Source: Lachnospiraceae bacterium (GTDB lineage: Bacteria; Bacillota; Clostridia; Lachnospirales; Lachnospiraceae). From it: a DNA stretch of 8,895 nucleotides. Below, piece by piece: positions 1 through 7,421 of this stretch (positions are counted from its first letter, which is position 1; every line of letters begins with the position of its first letter). Location: positions 1 through 8,895 of the forward strand of contig DMCJ01000225.1 in assembly GCA_003446735.1 (NCBI GenBank), in the 5' to 3' direction. The notes below the pieces were generated by a model. The model had not been told where the DNA came from and ran no database searches. It saw only the letters and a program-made list of their open reading frames with translations. A program made the translations under genes and the position numbers.

Positions 1-842
1 GTAAGCTGCCTTTTGGCAAAATGCCTTGTATCTCTTTTGATAAGATAAACGGCGCGATCAAGATCGTATTGCCCGGAAAGATAAGCGTATATCTCCTTAT
101 ATCCGAGACCCTGCATGCTCGTAGCATCTTTCTTTACGCCCATATCCATAAGAGACTTTACTTCAGCTACAAGTCCGTCATTTATCATTATATCAACACG
201 TTTATCTATATTATCATAAATCTTTTCTCTGTCATCATTTAAGACAAAATACATATGATCATAGGATGCTGACTTATTTCTTTCTTCTTCATTGTGCTCC
301 GATATCTTTTTGCCGTTCAGTTCATAGTAGCAAAGAGCTCGAATTACACGTTTTATATTGTTTTTGTGAATGCTCTCACAGGACTTTGGATCAACTTCCA
401 TAAGTCGCTCATATAAAAGATCAGGGTCACTATCGGCTAACTTTTCATATTTTTCCCTGATACCTGAAGATCTTTCTTCATCTTCATCCTTAAAATCGAT
501 ATCATAGAGAACGGACTGGATGTAAAAGCCGGTCCCGCCCGCCATTATGGGGATCTTACCCCGGGAATATATATCATCTAAAGCTTTTTTTGTATATTCC
601 TTAAATTTAAAAACATTGAATTCTTCGTCCGGCTCTAATATATCGATAAGATGATGTCTAACGCCCATCATCTCATCTTCTCTTATCTTTGCGGAGCCTA
701 TATCCATATGTTTATATACCTGCATGGAGTCGGCACTTATAATCTCGCCGTCAAGTTTTTTTGCAAGCTTTATCGAAAGAAAAGTCTTTCCGACTGCAGT
801 AGGTCCGGTAAGTATTATGAGTTTATTTTTTTCGCTCATCAT
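1..842 (-). CDS. miaA: tRNA dimethylallyltransferase MiaA (C-terminal end cut by window edge)
   Basis: Transfers a dimethylallyl group from DMAPP to N6 of A37 in tRNAs reading UNN codons, giving i6A, the substrate of MiaB. Reading 842 down to the edge gives 280 residues with no stop; the family is about 310 long, so roughly 30 C-terminal residues lie outside. Visible motifs: P-loop GPTAVGKT (residues 13-20), ISADSMQVY with the expected catalytic Asp38, DIGSAKI (47-53; many relatives have TAKP here), GVRHHLIDI (60-68), AGGTGFYI (101-108), QGLGYKEI, and a final TRHFAKRQLT, the usual place for a conserved Trp just beyond the edge. The start is one of two adjacent ATGs, at 842 or 839. The first overlaps the mutL TGA as ATGA and has AGAGGG upstream, so I use it. 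Identification is firm; which of the two ATGs is used is not. Confidence 0.96.
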   Translation of the reverse strand, partial: MMSEKNKLIILTGPTAVGKTFLSIKLAKKLDGEIISADSMQVYKHMDIGSAKIREDEMMGVRHHLIDILEPDEEFNVFKFKEYTKKALDDIYSRGKIPIMAGGTGFYIQSVLYDIDFKDEDEERSSGIREKYEKLADSDPDLLYERLMEVDPKSCESIHKNNIKRVIRALCYYELNGKKISEHNEEERNKSASYDHMYFVLNDDREKIYDNIDKRVDIMINDGLVAEVKSLMDMGVKKDATSMQGLGYKEIYAYLSGQYDLDRAVYLIKRDTRHFAKRQL

Positions 843-2749
843 ATTACCCTCTTAAATCTCTTTTCCATCTCGTATTTGCTCATGGAGAACATGGTGGGTC
901 TTCCGTGAGGACAATGATAGGGATTCTGAAGTGAAAACAGTTTTTTAAGAAGGACCTTTGCTTCACTTACGCTTAATCTGCTGTTTCCCTTTACCGCAGC
1001 CTTACAGCTCATGGATGCGATCTTTGTATTAATGATCTCGGGATTTCCTTTAAGAGGGAAGTCCGTAAGCTCATCGAGAACGCTTAAGAAAAGATCTCTT
1101 TCATCAGTCCCGTAAAGATCCAGAGGGACGCCTCTTATCGCGATATCGTTTCCTCCGGGATTATCGAATTCAAAACCGAGAAACTTAAAATGCTCTTCGT
1201 ATTTAAGCAAAGTCTGAAGCTCTTTTGGACTTAATGTTATGACCGTTGCCGGCATAAGCATCTGGGTGGGATTTTCTTTGTTCCTTAATTTTTCCATCCA
1301 GTTTTCGTAATTTACCTTCTCGTGAGCGGCATGCTGATCCACAAAATATATCTTATCCTTAAATTCCACGATCCAATAGGTCTCAAACACCTGGCCTATT
1401 ATATTAAAGGTTTCTTCCGGGCGTTCTGTATATTCATCATTTTCGGCGTTATCAAGAGCATCGGAAAAAAGCTCCATCTGAACGCTCTTTGTCTTAACTT
1501 CGTCATCTTTTTTGATCACGGGATTTGAATAGGGAATATAAGGCGCTTTCTTCGGAGCCGGATTTCCTATTACGCGGTAAGGTGTTACGATAGGTGCGGT
1601 ATTAAGATTTGCTTTTACTTCTTCGGGTACTTCGATCTTTTTGGCCGGCCTTTTTTCAAATGGCTCGGGAGCATGATAGGAAGTATTTACAAGTCTGTTT
1701 GACTCATCTTCTTTTTTCTCATTTTCCTCAAATGCGACATATTCGGGGATCATTATTCCTTCGGACAAAAGAGACGAAACGGTCTCAATAAGAAATGCCG
1801 CAAAAGGTTTGGAATCCATAAAACGGATCTCCATTTTTGTGGGATGGACATTTATATCTATAAGATCTCCGGGAATATCAAAATGAAGAACGGCAAACGG
1901 ATATTTATGCTGCATCAAAAATCCCTGATATGCTTCTTCCAAAGACTGGGATATGACCTTGCTTCTTATATATCTTCCGTTTACAAAGAATACTTCGTAT
2001 GAACGATTGCTTCGGGCAAGTACGCTCTTTCCCAAAAATCCGGTGATCTTTATGCCGCTCTCGCTTATCCTTTCAACGGGAATTAAGTTTTTGACTGTTT
2101 CTTTTCCGTAAATCCGGTATATGATCTCGGAAAGATCACCGTTACCGGATGTAAAGAACTTGTTTTTCCCGTTTATGATAAATGATATGGCTATATCGGG
2201 ATGTGACATCGCAAGATGTTCCAGAAGCTCGGATATATAAGAGCCTTCAGTCATGGATGTGCGAAGGAATTTTCTTCTTGCGGGTGTATTGTAAAAAAGA
2301 TCTTTTACTATTATCGTAGTTCCGTCGGGCGCGCCGACTTCTTTAATCTCGGAAAGCTCTCCGCCTTCGCAGTTAACCGTTATACCGCTTAAGTCATCTT
2401 TTCGTTTTGTCGTAAGCGTAACTCTCGAGACGGCACTTATGCTTGATAAGGCTTCACCCCGAAAGCCGAGGCTTTCGATATCGTTTAAGTCTTCAAGTAC
2501 ATTTATCTTACTGGTAGCATGACGCAAAAATGCATTATTTACATCTTCTATGCCGATACCGCAGCCGTTATCCGTGACCCTTATAAAGGAAATGCCGCCT
2601 TCCTTTATCTCCACGGTTATCTTATCTGCCCCGGCATCTATGGCATTTTCCGTAAGTTCCTTGACAACACTGGCCGGTTTTTCAACAACTTCTCCGGCAG
2701 CTATCTTGTCGATCGTATCAGCGCTAAGTAAATGGATAAGTCCGGCCAT
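839..2749 (-). CDS. mutL: DNA mismatch repair protein MutL, endonuclease type
   Basis: Couples mismatch recognition by MutS to strand processing. The 636 residues show an N-terminal GHKL ATPase: IAAGEVVEKPASVVKEL (17-32, with Glu31 at the place of E. coli Glu29), ENAIDAGA, DNGCGI (60-65), HATSKI and GFRGEALSS (95-103), then a transducer domain with FFVNGRYIRSK (254-264) and DINVHPTKMEIRF (298-310). A charged, proline-containing linker spans about 335-440. The C-terminal domain carries DQHAAHEKVNYE (471-482), which fits the DQHA(X)2E(X)4E metal-binding endonuclease motif, plus MSCKAAVKGN (580-589) and CPHGRPT (613-619). It therefore belongs to the nicking MutL class found in bacteria lacking MutH. 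The linker holds QMELF (424-428), which resembles a beta-clamp-binding pentapeptide; the usual C-terminal QxxLxP site reads TQMLMP (495-500). The start, MAGLIHLLSADTIDKIAAGE, follows a strong ribosome binding site 10 nt after mutS. Confidence 0.98.
   Translation of the reverse strand: MAGLIHLLSADTIDKIAAGEVVEKPASVVKELTENAIDAGADKITVEIKEGGISFIRVTDNGCGIGIEDVNNAFLRHATSKINVLEDLNDIESLGFRGEALSSISAVSRVTLTTKRKDDLSGITVNCEGGELSEIKEVGAPDGTTIIVKDLFYNTPARRKFLRTSMTEGSYISELLEHLAMSHPDIAISFIINGKNKFFTSGNGDLSEIIYRIYGKETVKNLIPVERISESGIKITGFLGKSVLARSNRSYEVFFVNGRYIRSKVISQSLEEAYQGFLMQHKYPFAVLHFDIPGDLIDINVHPTKMEIRFMDSKPFAAFLIETVSSLLSEGIMIPEYVAFEENEKKEDESNRLVNTSYHAPEPFEKRPAKKIEVPEEVKANLNTAPIVTPYRVIGNPAPKKAPYIPYSNPVIKKDDEVKTKSVQMELFSDALDNAENDEYTERPEETFNIIGQVFETYWIVEFKDKIYFVDQHAAHEKVNYENWMEKLRNKENPTQMLMPATVITLSPKELQTLLKYEEHFKFLGFEFDNPGGNDIAIRGVPLDLYGTDERDLFLSVLDELTDFPLKGNPEIINTKIASMSCKAAVKGNSRLSVSEAKVLLKKLFSLQNPYHCPHGRPTMFSMSKYEMEKRFKRVI
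843..855 (-). promoter_or_regulatory. ribosome binding site of miaA, inside the end of mutL
   Basis: On the minus strand the sequence before the start reads TTAAGAGGGTAAT-ATGATG. The purine core AGAGG lies 5 nt before the first ATG (842) and 8 nt before the second (839), so it fits both. It sits wholly within the last codons of mutL, as expected for coupled translation across an ATGA overlap. Confidence 0.55.
2460..2477. repeat. 18-bp inverted repeat inside mutL
   Basis: CGAAAGCC-GA-GGCTTTCG has perfect 8-bp arms around a 2-bp centre. It encodes part of the conserved ESLGFRGEA motif of MutL. No T-run follows on the transcribed strand, so it is not an intrinsic terminator. The protein constraint explains most of the bases, and only synonymous choices make it symmetric. 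Probably incidental. Confidence 0.2.
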
Positions 2750-2762
2750 ATCTTCTCCTTTA
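2750..2762 (-). promoter_or_regulatory. strong ribosome binding site of mutL overlapping the mutS stop codon
   Basis: The minus strand reads TAAAGGAGAAGAT-ATG. AAGGAG ends 5 nt before the mutL ATG, and its first A is also the last base of the mutS TAA stop. This is the only clear gap between two genes in the window and it holds just this signal. It fixes the mutL start. Confidence 0.8.
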
Positions 2763-5411
2763 TCCCTGCCACCTGTTCTTTCGCATGTTCTGCAGCCTGT
2801 ATAAGGTGTTTAATGCATCAAGCGGCGTTAATGACTGAATATCTATCTCATCGAGTTCCTTTAAGACATCCTCGTCTTTTAATGTATCAAAGAGCGAGAA
2901 CTGCATTATATCAACTTCGTCATATCTGCGTACCTTCTTTGACTTTTCCTTATCCTGGGTTGAGATAAGATTAAGCTTATCGGTCACATCATTATCCTGA
3001 AGAGTCTCGGATATCTCTTTGGCGCGGTCGATCACGATATCGGGAACACCGGCAAGCTTTGCGACCTGGATACCATAGCTCCTGTCAGCTCCGCCTTTAA
3101 CTATCTTTCGTAAAAATACTATATCATCGCCCTGCTCCTTAACGGCGATACAGTAATTGTTCACGTTGTTCATCCTGCCTTCAAGTTCGGTAAGTTCATG
3201 ATAGTGCGTGGCAAATAAGGTCTTTGCACCTAAAAGCCTTTTGTTACTTATATGTTCGATGACAGCCCATGCTATCGAAAGACCGTCGTAAGTAGATGTT
3301 CCTCTTCCGATCTCATCTAAGATAAGAAGGCTTTTTGAAGTAGCATTTCTTAGTATATTGGCAACTTCGTTCATCTCGACCATAAAGGTTGACTGACCGC
3401 TGGCAAGATCATCCGAAGCACCTACTCTTGTAAAAATCCGATCCACGATACCAATCTGGGCCTTTGAAGCAGGGACAAAGCTTCCCATCTGAGCCATGAG
3501 CACGATCAGCGCAGACTGTCTCATATAGGTCGATTTACCGGCCATATTGGGGCCTGTTATTATAGATATCAGATTTTTGGAGTTATCAAGCAGAGTATCG
3601 TTTGAGACAAATCCGTCGTGTTCTATCATCTGCTCAACTACCGGATGTCTACCGCCTTTTATGTTTATAAGTCCCTTATCGTTCATCTCGGGAAGCACGT
3701 AGCCGTTTCTTTCGGCCACATATGCAAGATCCGAAAGCATATCTATTTTAGCGATTATCTTTGCGGTATTCTGTATCCTTTCCATATGCATGGATACAGT
3801 ATCGAGTATATCGGAAAACATGGATGCTTCAAGACGGTTTGCCTTTTCCTCGGCATTTAATATCTTATCTTCAAGCTCCTTTAATTCCTCATTCATATAC
3901 CGCTCGGAACCCGTAAGTGTCTGTTTTCTTATCCACTCTTTGGGAACCTGATCCTTATATGAATTGGTGACTTCGAAATAATAACCGAATACTCTGTTAA
4001 AACCGATCTTTAAGTTCTTTATACCGGTTTTTTCCCTTTCGGTCACTTCCATATCATAGAGCCATTGCTTACCTCGCACCTTGGCGCTCTTTAGCTCATC
4101 GAGTTCTTCGTTAAAGCCCTCTTTTATAAAGCCCCCGTCTTTTAAGGATATCGGGGCATCCTCATCTATGGATGCGTCGATAAGTTCAAATATATCCGTA
4201 AGCGTGTCGAAATCATCATTAAGCTCTTTTAATAGATCGCTCTTATCCGTGATATCAAAAAGCACGGTCTTCATGGGCGAAAGCATCTTAAGGCTCTTTG
4301 AAAAAGCAAGCATATCACGGGGATTTGCGCTCCTATAGCTTATCCTTGTAAGCAGTCTTTCAAGGTCATATACTCCGGTAAGATATTCACGGATCTCATC
4401 TCTTGTCACGGGATTTCTGTAAAATGCGTTAACGGCTTCAAGACGCTTATCTATCTCATTTAGATTTATAAGCGGAGAAATAACGGCCTGCCTTAAACAT
4501 CTTGCACCCATCGCTGTCTTGGTCTTATCAAGGACCCATAAAAGAGTTCCTCTTTTCTGCTTTTCCCTTAATGTCTCGGTAAGCTCCAAGTTCCTTATCG
4601 TATAACTGTCAAGGAGCATGTAATCTCCCGACTTGAGCGGAACTATGCGGGTAAGATGGGTAAGATCGTTTTTCTGAGTCTCATAAAGATAATTAAGGAC
4701 TCCACCGCAGGCGGATTTGCCTACGACAAAATCGGTAAGTCCCAAAGCGGTAAGAGAAGCCTTAAAATGCTCCGTAAGTATCTTGTCGCATTCATCTTCC
4801 CTGAAATATCTGTCATCAAGCCTGTATAAAGGAGCATTTATGCGGTTTTTAATATCCTCAAAGGAAAAACCGCTCATCATAAGGCCTTCGTTGCAGATTA
4901 TCTCAACAGGATTAAACCTTAGGATATCATCATAGAGTTCTTTTATGTCATTAAGCTCGGAAACATAGAATTCACCTGTCGTAACATCGCAGAGCGAGAT
5001 ACCGATCTTATCCGAATAGACTATCGACATGAGATAATTGTTCTTACCCTCATCAAGGGCCTGCATGTCGATATTTGTGGAAGGCGTGACTATCCTTACC
5101 ACATCTCTTTTTACTATGCCTTTTGCTTCTTTGGGATCTTCGAGCTGCTCGCAGATAGCGACTTTATAGCCGTGTTTTACAAGCCTGTTAAGATAGGAAT
5201 CCACAGCGTGATAAGGAATGCCGCACATAGGCGCACGTTCCTCTAAACCGCAGCTTTTTCCGGTAAGCGTAAGATCGAGCTCCCTGGATGCTATCTTTGC
5301 ATCTTCAAAGAACATCTCATAAAAGTCACCGAGCCTGTAGAATAAGATACAGTCGTTGTATTCTTTCTTTGTTTCAAGATACTGTTTCATCATGGGGGTC
5401 ATTTCAGCCAT
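2760..5411 (-). CDS. mutS: DNA mismatch repair protein MutS
   Basis: Binds base mismatches and small loops, then acts as an ATP-dependent sliding clamp that recruits MutL. At 883 residues it has normal MutS1 length. The start MAEMTPMMKQYLETK is typical. The mismatch-reading Phe-x-Glu is in GDFYEMF (Phe30, Glu32), followed by APMCGIPYHA (60-69). Connector, lever and clamp regions follow; GFNRVFGYYFEVT is at 470-482. The ATPase has Walker A GPNMAGKST (620-628), DDLASGQSTFMVEMNE (667-682), Walker B LLILDEIGRGTST (695-707) and ATHYHEL (734-740). After the ATPase, a charged tail carries QFSLF (837-841), a match to the beta-clamp-binding pentapeptide, then the conserved LTPLDALNTLYRL end. This is the full repair-type MutS, not the Smr-bearing MutS2. 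It overlaps miaB by 8 nt and is followed 10 nt later by mutL. Confidence 0.99.
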   Translation of the reverse strand: MAEMTPMMKQYLETKKEYNDCILFYRLGDFYEMFFEDAKIASRELDLTLTGKSCGLEERAPMCGIPYHAVDSYLNRLVKHGYKVAICEQLEDPKEAKGIVKRDVVRIVTPSTNIDMQALDEGKNNYLMSIVYSDKIGISLCDVTTGEFYVSELNDIKELYDDILRFNPVEIICNEGLMMSGFSFEDIKNRINAPLYRLDDRYFREDECDKILTEHFKASLTALGLTDFVVGKSACGGVLNYLYETQKNDLTHLTRIVPLKSGDYMLLDSYTIRNLELTETLREKQKRGTLLWVLDKTKTAMGARCLRQAVISPLINLNEIDKRLEAVNAFYRNPVTRDEIREYLTGVYDLERLLTRISYRSANPRDMLAFSKSLKMLSPMKTVLFDITDKSDLLKELNDDFDTLTDIFELIDASIDEDAPISLKDGGFIKEGFNEELDELKSAKVRGKQWLYDMEVTEREKTGIKNLKIGFNRVFGYYFEVTNSYKDQVPKEWIRKQTLTGSERYMNEELKELEDKILNAEEKANRLEASMFSDILDTVSMHMERIQNTAKIIAKIDMLSDLAYVAERNGYVLPEMNDKGLINIKGGRHPVVEQMIEHDGFVSNDTLLDNSKNLISIITGPNMAGKSTYMRQSALIVLMAQMGSFVPASKAQIGIVDRIFTRVGASDDLASGQSTFMVEMNEVANILRNATSKSLLILDEIGRGTSTYDGLSIAWAVIEHISNKRLLGAKTLFATHYHELTELEGRMNNVNNYCIAVKEQGDDIVFLRKIVKGGADRSYGIQVAKLAGVPDIVIDRAKEISETLQDNDVTDKLNLISTQDKEKSKKVRRYDEVDIMQFSLFDTLKDEDVLKELDEIDIQSLTPLDALNTLYRLQNMRKNRWQG

Positions 5412-6825
5412 CTATAAGTTCCCCCAGATAATAAAATCCTTTGCATTCATTCATACGTACTTTTCTTATCGTTCCTATAAGAGAAGGATCACCCTTAAAA
5501 TGAACGAGCATGTTATGGGAAAGTCTTCCTGTAAGCATGCCTTCCTCGTGATCGTTTATCTCTTCTATAAGGACATCCTCTTCTCTGCCTTTAAACCTTA
5601 ATGCCCGCTCTTTGGCCGCAAACTGGACTTTCTTTAAAAGGCGGTCAAAATTCCTTTTAACCGTTTCATTATCCACCTGCTCCATCTTAGCTGCAGATGT
5701 TCCGGTCCTGATGGAGTATTCAAAAGTAAAAGCATTGTCAAATTTAACTTTATCTACTACGGATATCGTATCATCCACATCCGCATCAGTCTCGGTCGGA
5801 AAGCCTACGATGATATCCGTTGTAAGCGAAATGTCGGGCATACTGTTTTTGATCTTATCGGCAAGCCTTAGATAATCGTCTTTTGTATAATTCCTGTTCA
5901 TCGCCTTTAATATCCGATCCGAACCTGATTGAAGCGGCAGATGAAGATGGGAACAGATCTTATCGTTTGCGCTCATTACTTTTATAAGATCATCTGAAAG
6001 ATCTTTGGGATGGGATGTCATAAATCTTACGCGTTTTATCCCTTCAATCTGACATACCTTTTCAAGAAGTGCAGGAAATGAGATCGCATCATCAAGTCCC
6101 TTGCCGTAGGAATTTACATTCTGGCCAAGGAGCATGACTTCACATACTCCGTCCATAGAAAGCGATCGTATCTCATTTAAGATATCCTTATAGGCGCGGC
6201 TTCTTTCACGCCCCCTGACATAGGGCACGATACAGTAGGTACAGAAATTATTGCAGCCGAACATGATGTTGACACCTGATTTATAAGGATATTTTCGCTC
6301 GCAGGGAAGCGATTCGACTATCTTATCGCCCTCCTCCCATATATCCACTATCATGTCATCCTGCTCAAAAAGAGATAATACATATTCGGGAAATTTGTAA
6401 AGATTATGCGTGCCGAATATAAGATCCACATGAGAATAGCTCTTTTTGATCTTTTCTATCACGGAAGGCTCCTGCATCATACATCCGCAAAGTGCGATCT
6501 TAAGAGAAGGGTTATTCTTCTTATAGCCCTTTAAGACGCCAAGTCTTCCGAACACTCTCTGATCGGCATTATCTCTTACGGTACAGGTATTATAGATGAC
6601 AAGATCGCAGTTTTCATCTTCGGTGATCTCAAATCCCGCGCTTTTTAATATACCGCAGAGCTTCTCGGAATCCCTGAAGTTCATCTGACATCCGAAAGTA
6701 ACGATACAGGCTTTAAGAGCCCGGCCGTTTTTTTCTTTATATTCATCGGTAAGAAGTTTTAATCTTTTTATATTCTCTTTTTGTATATCGGCTTCTCCGA
6801 TACATTCAATCCCGCTGTAACTCAC
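5404..6825 (-). CDS. miaB: tRNA-2-methylthio-N6-dimethylallyladenosine synthase MiaB (GTG start)
   Basis: Radical-SAM methylthiotransferase that converts i6A37 to ms2i6A37 in tRNA, using two iron-sulfur clusters. The 473 residues give the expected domains. After an extension of about 35 residues comes the UPF0004 domain with cluster cysteines in FGCQMN (Cys46), NTCTVR (Cys81) and CGCMMQ (Cys115). The radical-SAM domain follows, with CNNFCTYC (Cys191, 195, 198) and PYVRGRERSR, then GQNVNSYG (234-241), HLHLPLQSGSDRILKAMNR (293-311) and TTDIIVGFPTET. A TRAM RNA-binding domain occupies about 411-470. The start codon is GTG at 6825, chosen because AAGGAG lies 6 nt upstream. The gene overlaps the cyclo-ligase gene by 20 nt and mutS by 8 nt. 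The signature separates it from MtaB and RimO paralogues, and miaA in the same unit supports this. Confidence 0.97.
   Translation of the reverse strand: MSYSGIECIGEADIQKENIKRLKLLTDEYKEKNGRALKACIVTFGCQMNFRDSEKLCGILKSAGFEITEDENCDLVIYNTCTVRDNADQRVFGRLGVLKGYKKNNPSLKIALCGCMMQEPSVIEKIKKSYSHVDLIFGTHNLYKFPEYVLSLFEQDDMIVDIWEEGDKIVESLPCERKYPYKSGVNIMFGCNNFCTYCIVPYVRGRERSRAYKDILNEIRSLSMDGVCEVMLLGQNVNSYGKGLDDAISFPALLEKVCQIEGIKRVRFMTSHPKDLSDDLIKVMSANDKICSHLHLPLQSGSDRILKAMNRNYTKDDYLRLADKIKNSMPDISLTTDIIVGFPTETDADVDDTISVVDKVKFDNAFTFEYSIRTGTSAAKMEQVDNETVKRNFDRLLKKVQFAAKERALRFKGREEDVLIEEINDHEEGMLTGRLSHNMLVHFKGDPSLIGTIRKVRMNECKGFYYLGELIDG
5412..5426 (-). promoter_or_regulatory. G-rich ribosome binding site of mutS within miaB
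   Basis: The minus strand reads TGGGGGAACTTATAG-ATG. A run of five G ends 9 nt before the start codon and can pair with the anti-Shine-Dalgarno CCUCC with one G-U wobble. It lies within miaB coding sequence, so mutS translation probably depends partly on ribosomes finishing miaB. Confidence 0.5.
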
Positions 6826-7420
6826 GGATATCTCCTTTTTTCTCGGTAACTATCATTTCTGCTTTTATATCATTATCATCATGGGGCAGTTTTTCTGTTA
6901 TAAAGCCGCTGTAAATGGGAACTAGGCTTGTAATGCTTATATCATAAAGATCCATATTTAAAAGATCCGAAAGAAACCTGTCATAAAAGCCTCCTCCGTA
7001 ACCTAAACGGTAAAAATCCTTATCTGCGCAAAGTGCCGGCGCTATGTTAAGGATGTTTAGTTTTCTTTTTCCGGCTTTGATATATGAAATAAGATCATTT
7101 TGGCTTTCTTTCGGCTCTCTTATCCCGTAAGACGAAACTGTAAATCCCGCTTTTTCATCATAGGGATAAAATATCATATCAGTACCCTTAACTTTCGGGA
7201 TGAATACCTTCTTATCAAGTAAAAGCGCGCTTTTTATAAGATAAGAGGTATCAAATTCGCTTCCGAAAGAAAGAAACACAAGAAGAATATCACTGCTTTT
7301 AAATATCTGACTTCCGGTGATGTTATCCGATATATCTTTGCATATCTTTGCATGATCGGGACTGTTAAACAGTTCATCCCGCATTTTTTTGTATTTACTT
7401 CTTATTTCCTTCTTATCCAT
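6806..7420 (-). CDS. 5-formyltetrahydrofolate cyclo-ligase (methenyltetrahydrofolate synthetase)
   Basis: Catalyses ATP-dependent conversion of 5-formyl-THF to 5,10-methenyl-THF, returning a storage or inhibitory folate to the one-carbon pool; cytosolic. I read 204 residues starting MDKKEIRSKYKKMRDEL, the normal family size. Motifs: SFGSEFDTSYLI (51-62), IPKVKG (74-79), YGIREP (98-103), the phosphate/folate-site hallmark LGYGGGFYDRFL (139-150), and the LPHDDNDIKAEMIVTEK end (178-194). The open frame extends upstream to an ATG at 7477, but this would add a 19-residue stretch unlike the family and overlap proB by 56 nt. The ATG at 7420, 1 nt after the proB stop, is the better choice. No clear Shine-Dalgarno precedes it, so it probably relies on reinitiation after proB. 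The family is also named Fau/YgfA/YqgN, so I leave the symbol open. Confidence 0.93.
   Translation of the reverse strand: MDKKEIRSKYKKMRDELFNSPDHAKICKDISDNITGSQIFKSSDILLVFLSFGSEFDTSYLIKSALLLDKKVFIPKVKGTDMIFYPYDEKAGFTVSSYGIREPKESQNDLISYIKAGKRKLNILNIAPALCADKDFYRLGYGGGFYDRFLSDLLNMDLYDISITSLVPIYSGFITEKLPHDDNDIKAEMIVTEKKGDIRELQRD
6826..6838 (-). promoter_or_regulatory. ribosome binding site that sets the GTG start of miaB
   Basis: The minus strand reads AAAGGAGATATCC-GTG. A near-perfect AAGGAG lies 6 nt before the GTG, inside the end of the cyclo-ligase gene. No ATG in the miaB frame near this point has a comparable signal, which supports the GTG start. Confidence 0.75.
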
Positions 7421-7421
7421 A

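Noticed and set aside
21..242. Plus-strand open frame of 73 codons at the left edge
   Set aside because: It is antisense to the conserved C-terminal part of miaA, is very rich in Ile and Tyr from reversed AT-rich codons, and matches no family I know.
651..908. Plus-strand open frame of 85 codons
   Set aside because: It lies antisense to miaA and the end of mutL, has no ribosome binding site or recognisable domain, and the opposite strand carries clear conserved motifs.
2460..2477. Possible intrinsic terminator in mutL
   Set aside because: The stem is followed by GGGGTGAAGCC on the transcribed strand, with no T-run, and lies inside an intact conserved motif.
2550..2968. Overlapping plus-strand open frames across the mutL start and mutS end
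   Set aside because: Shadow frames antisense to the conserved ATPase start of MutL and the MutS tail; low-complexity Ser/Pro/Leu composition and no initiation signals.
4081..4338. Serine-rich plus-strand open frame
   Set aside because: The serine runs are the reverse complement of Glu/Leu/Asp-rich codons in the MutS clamp domain; not a gene.
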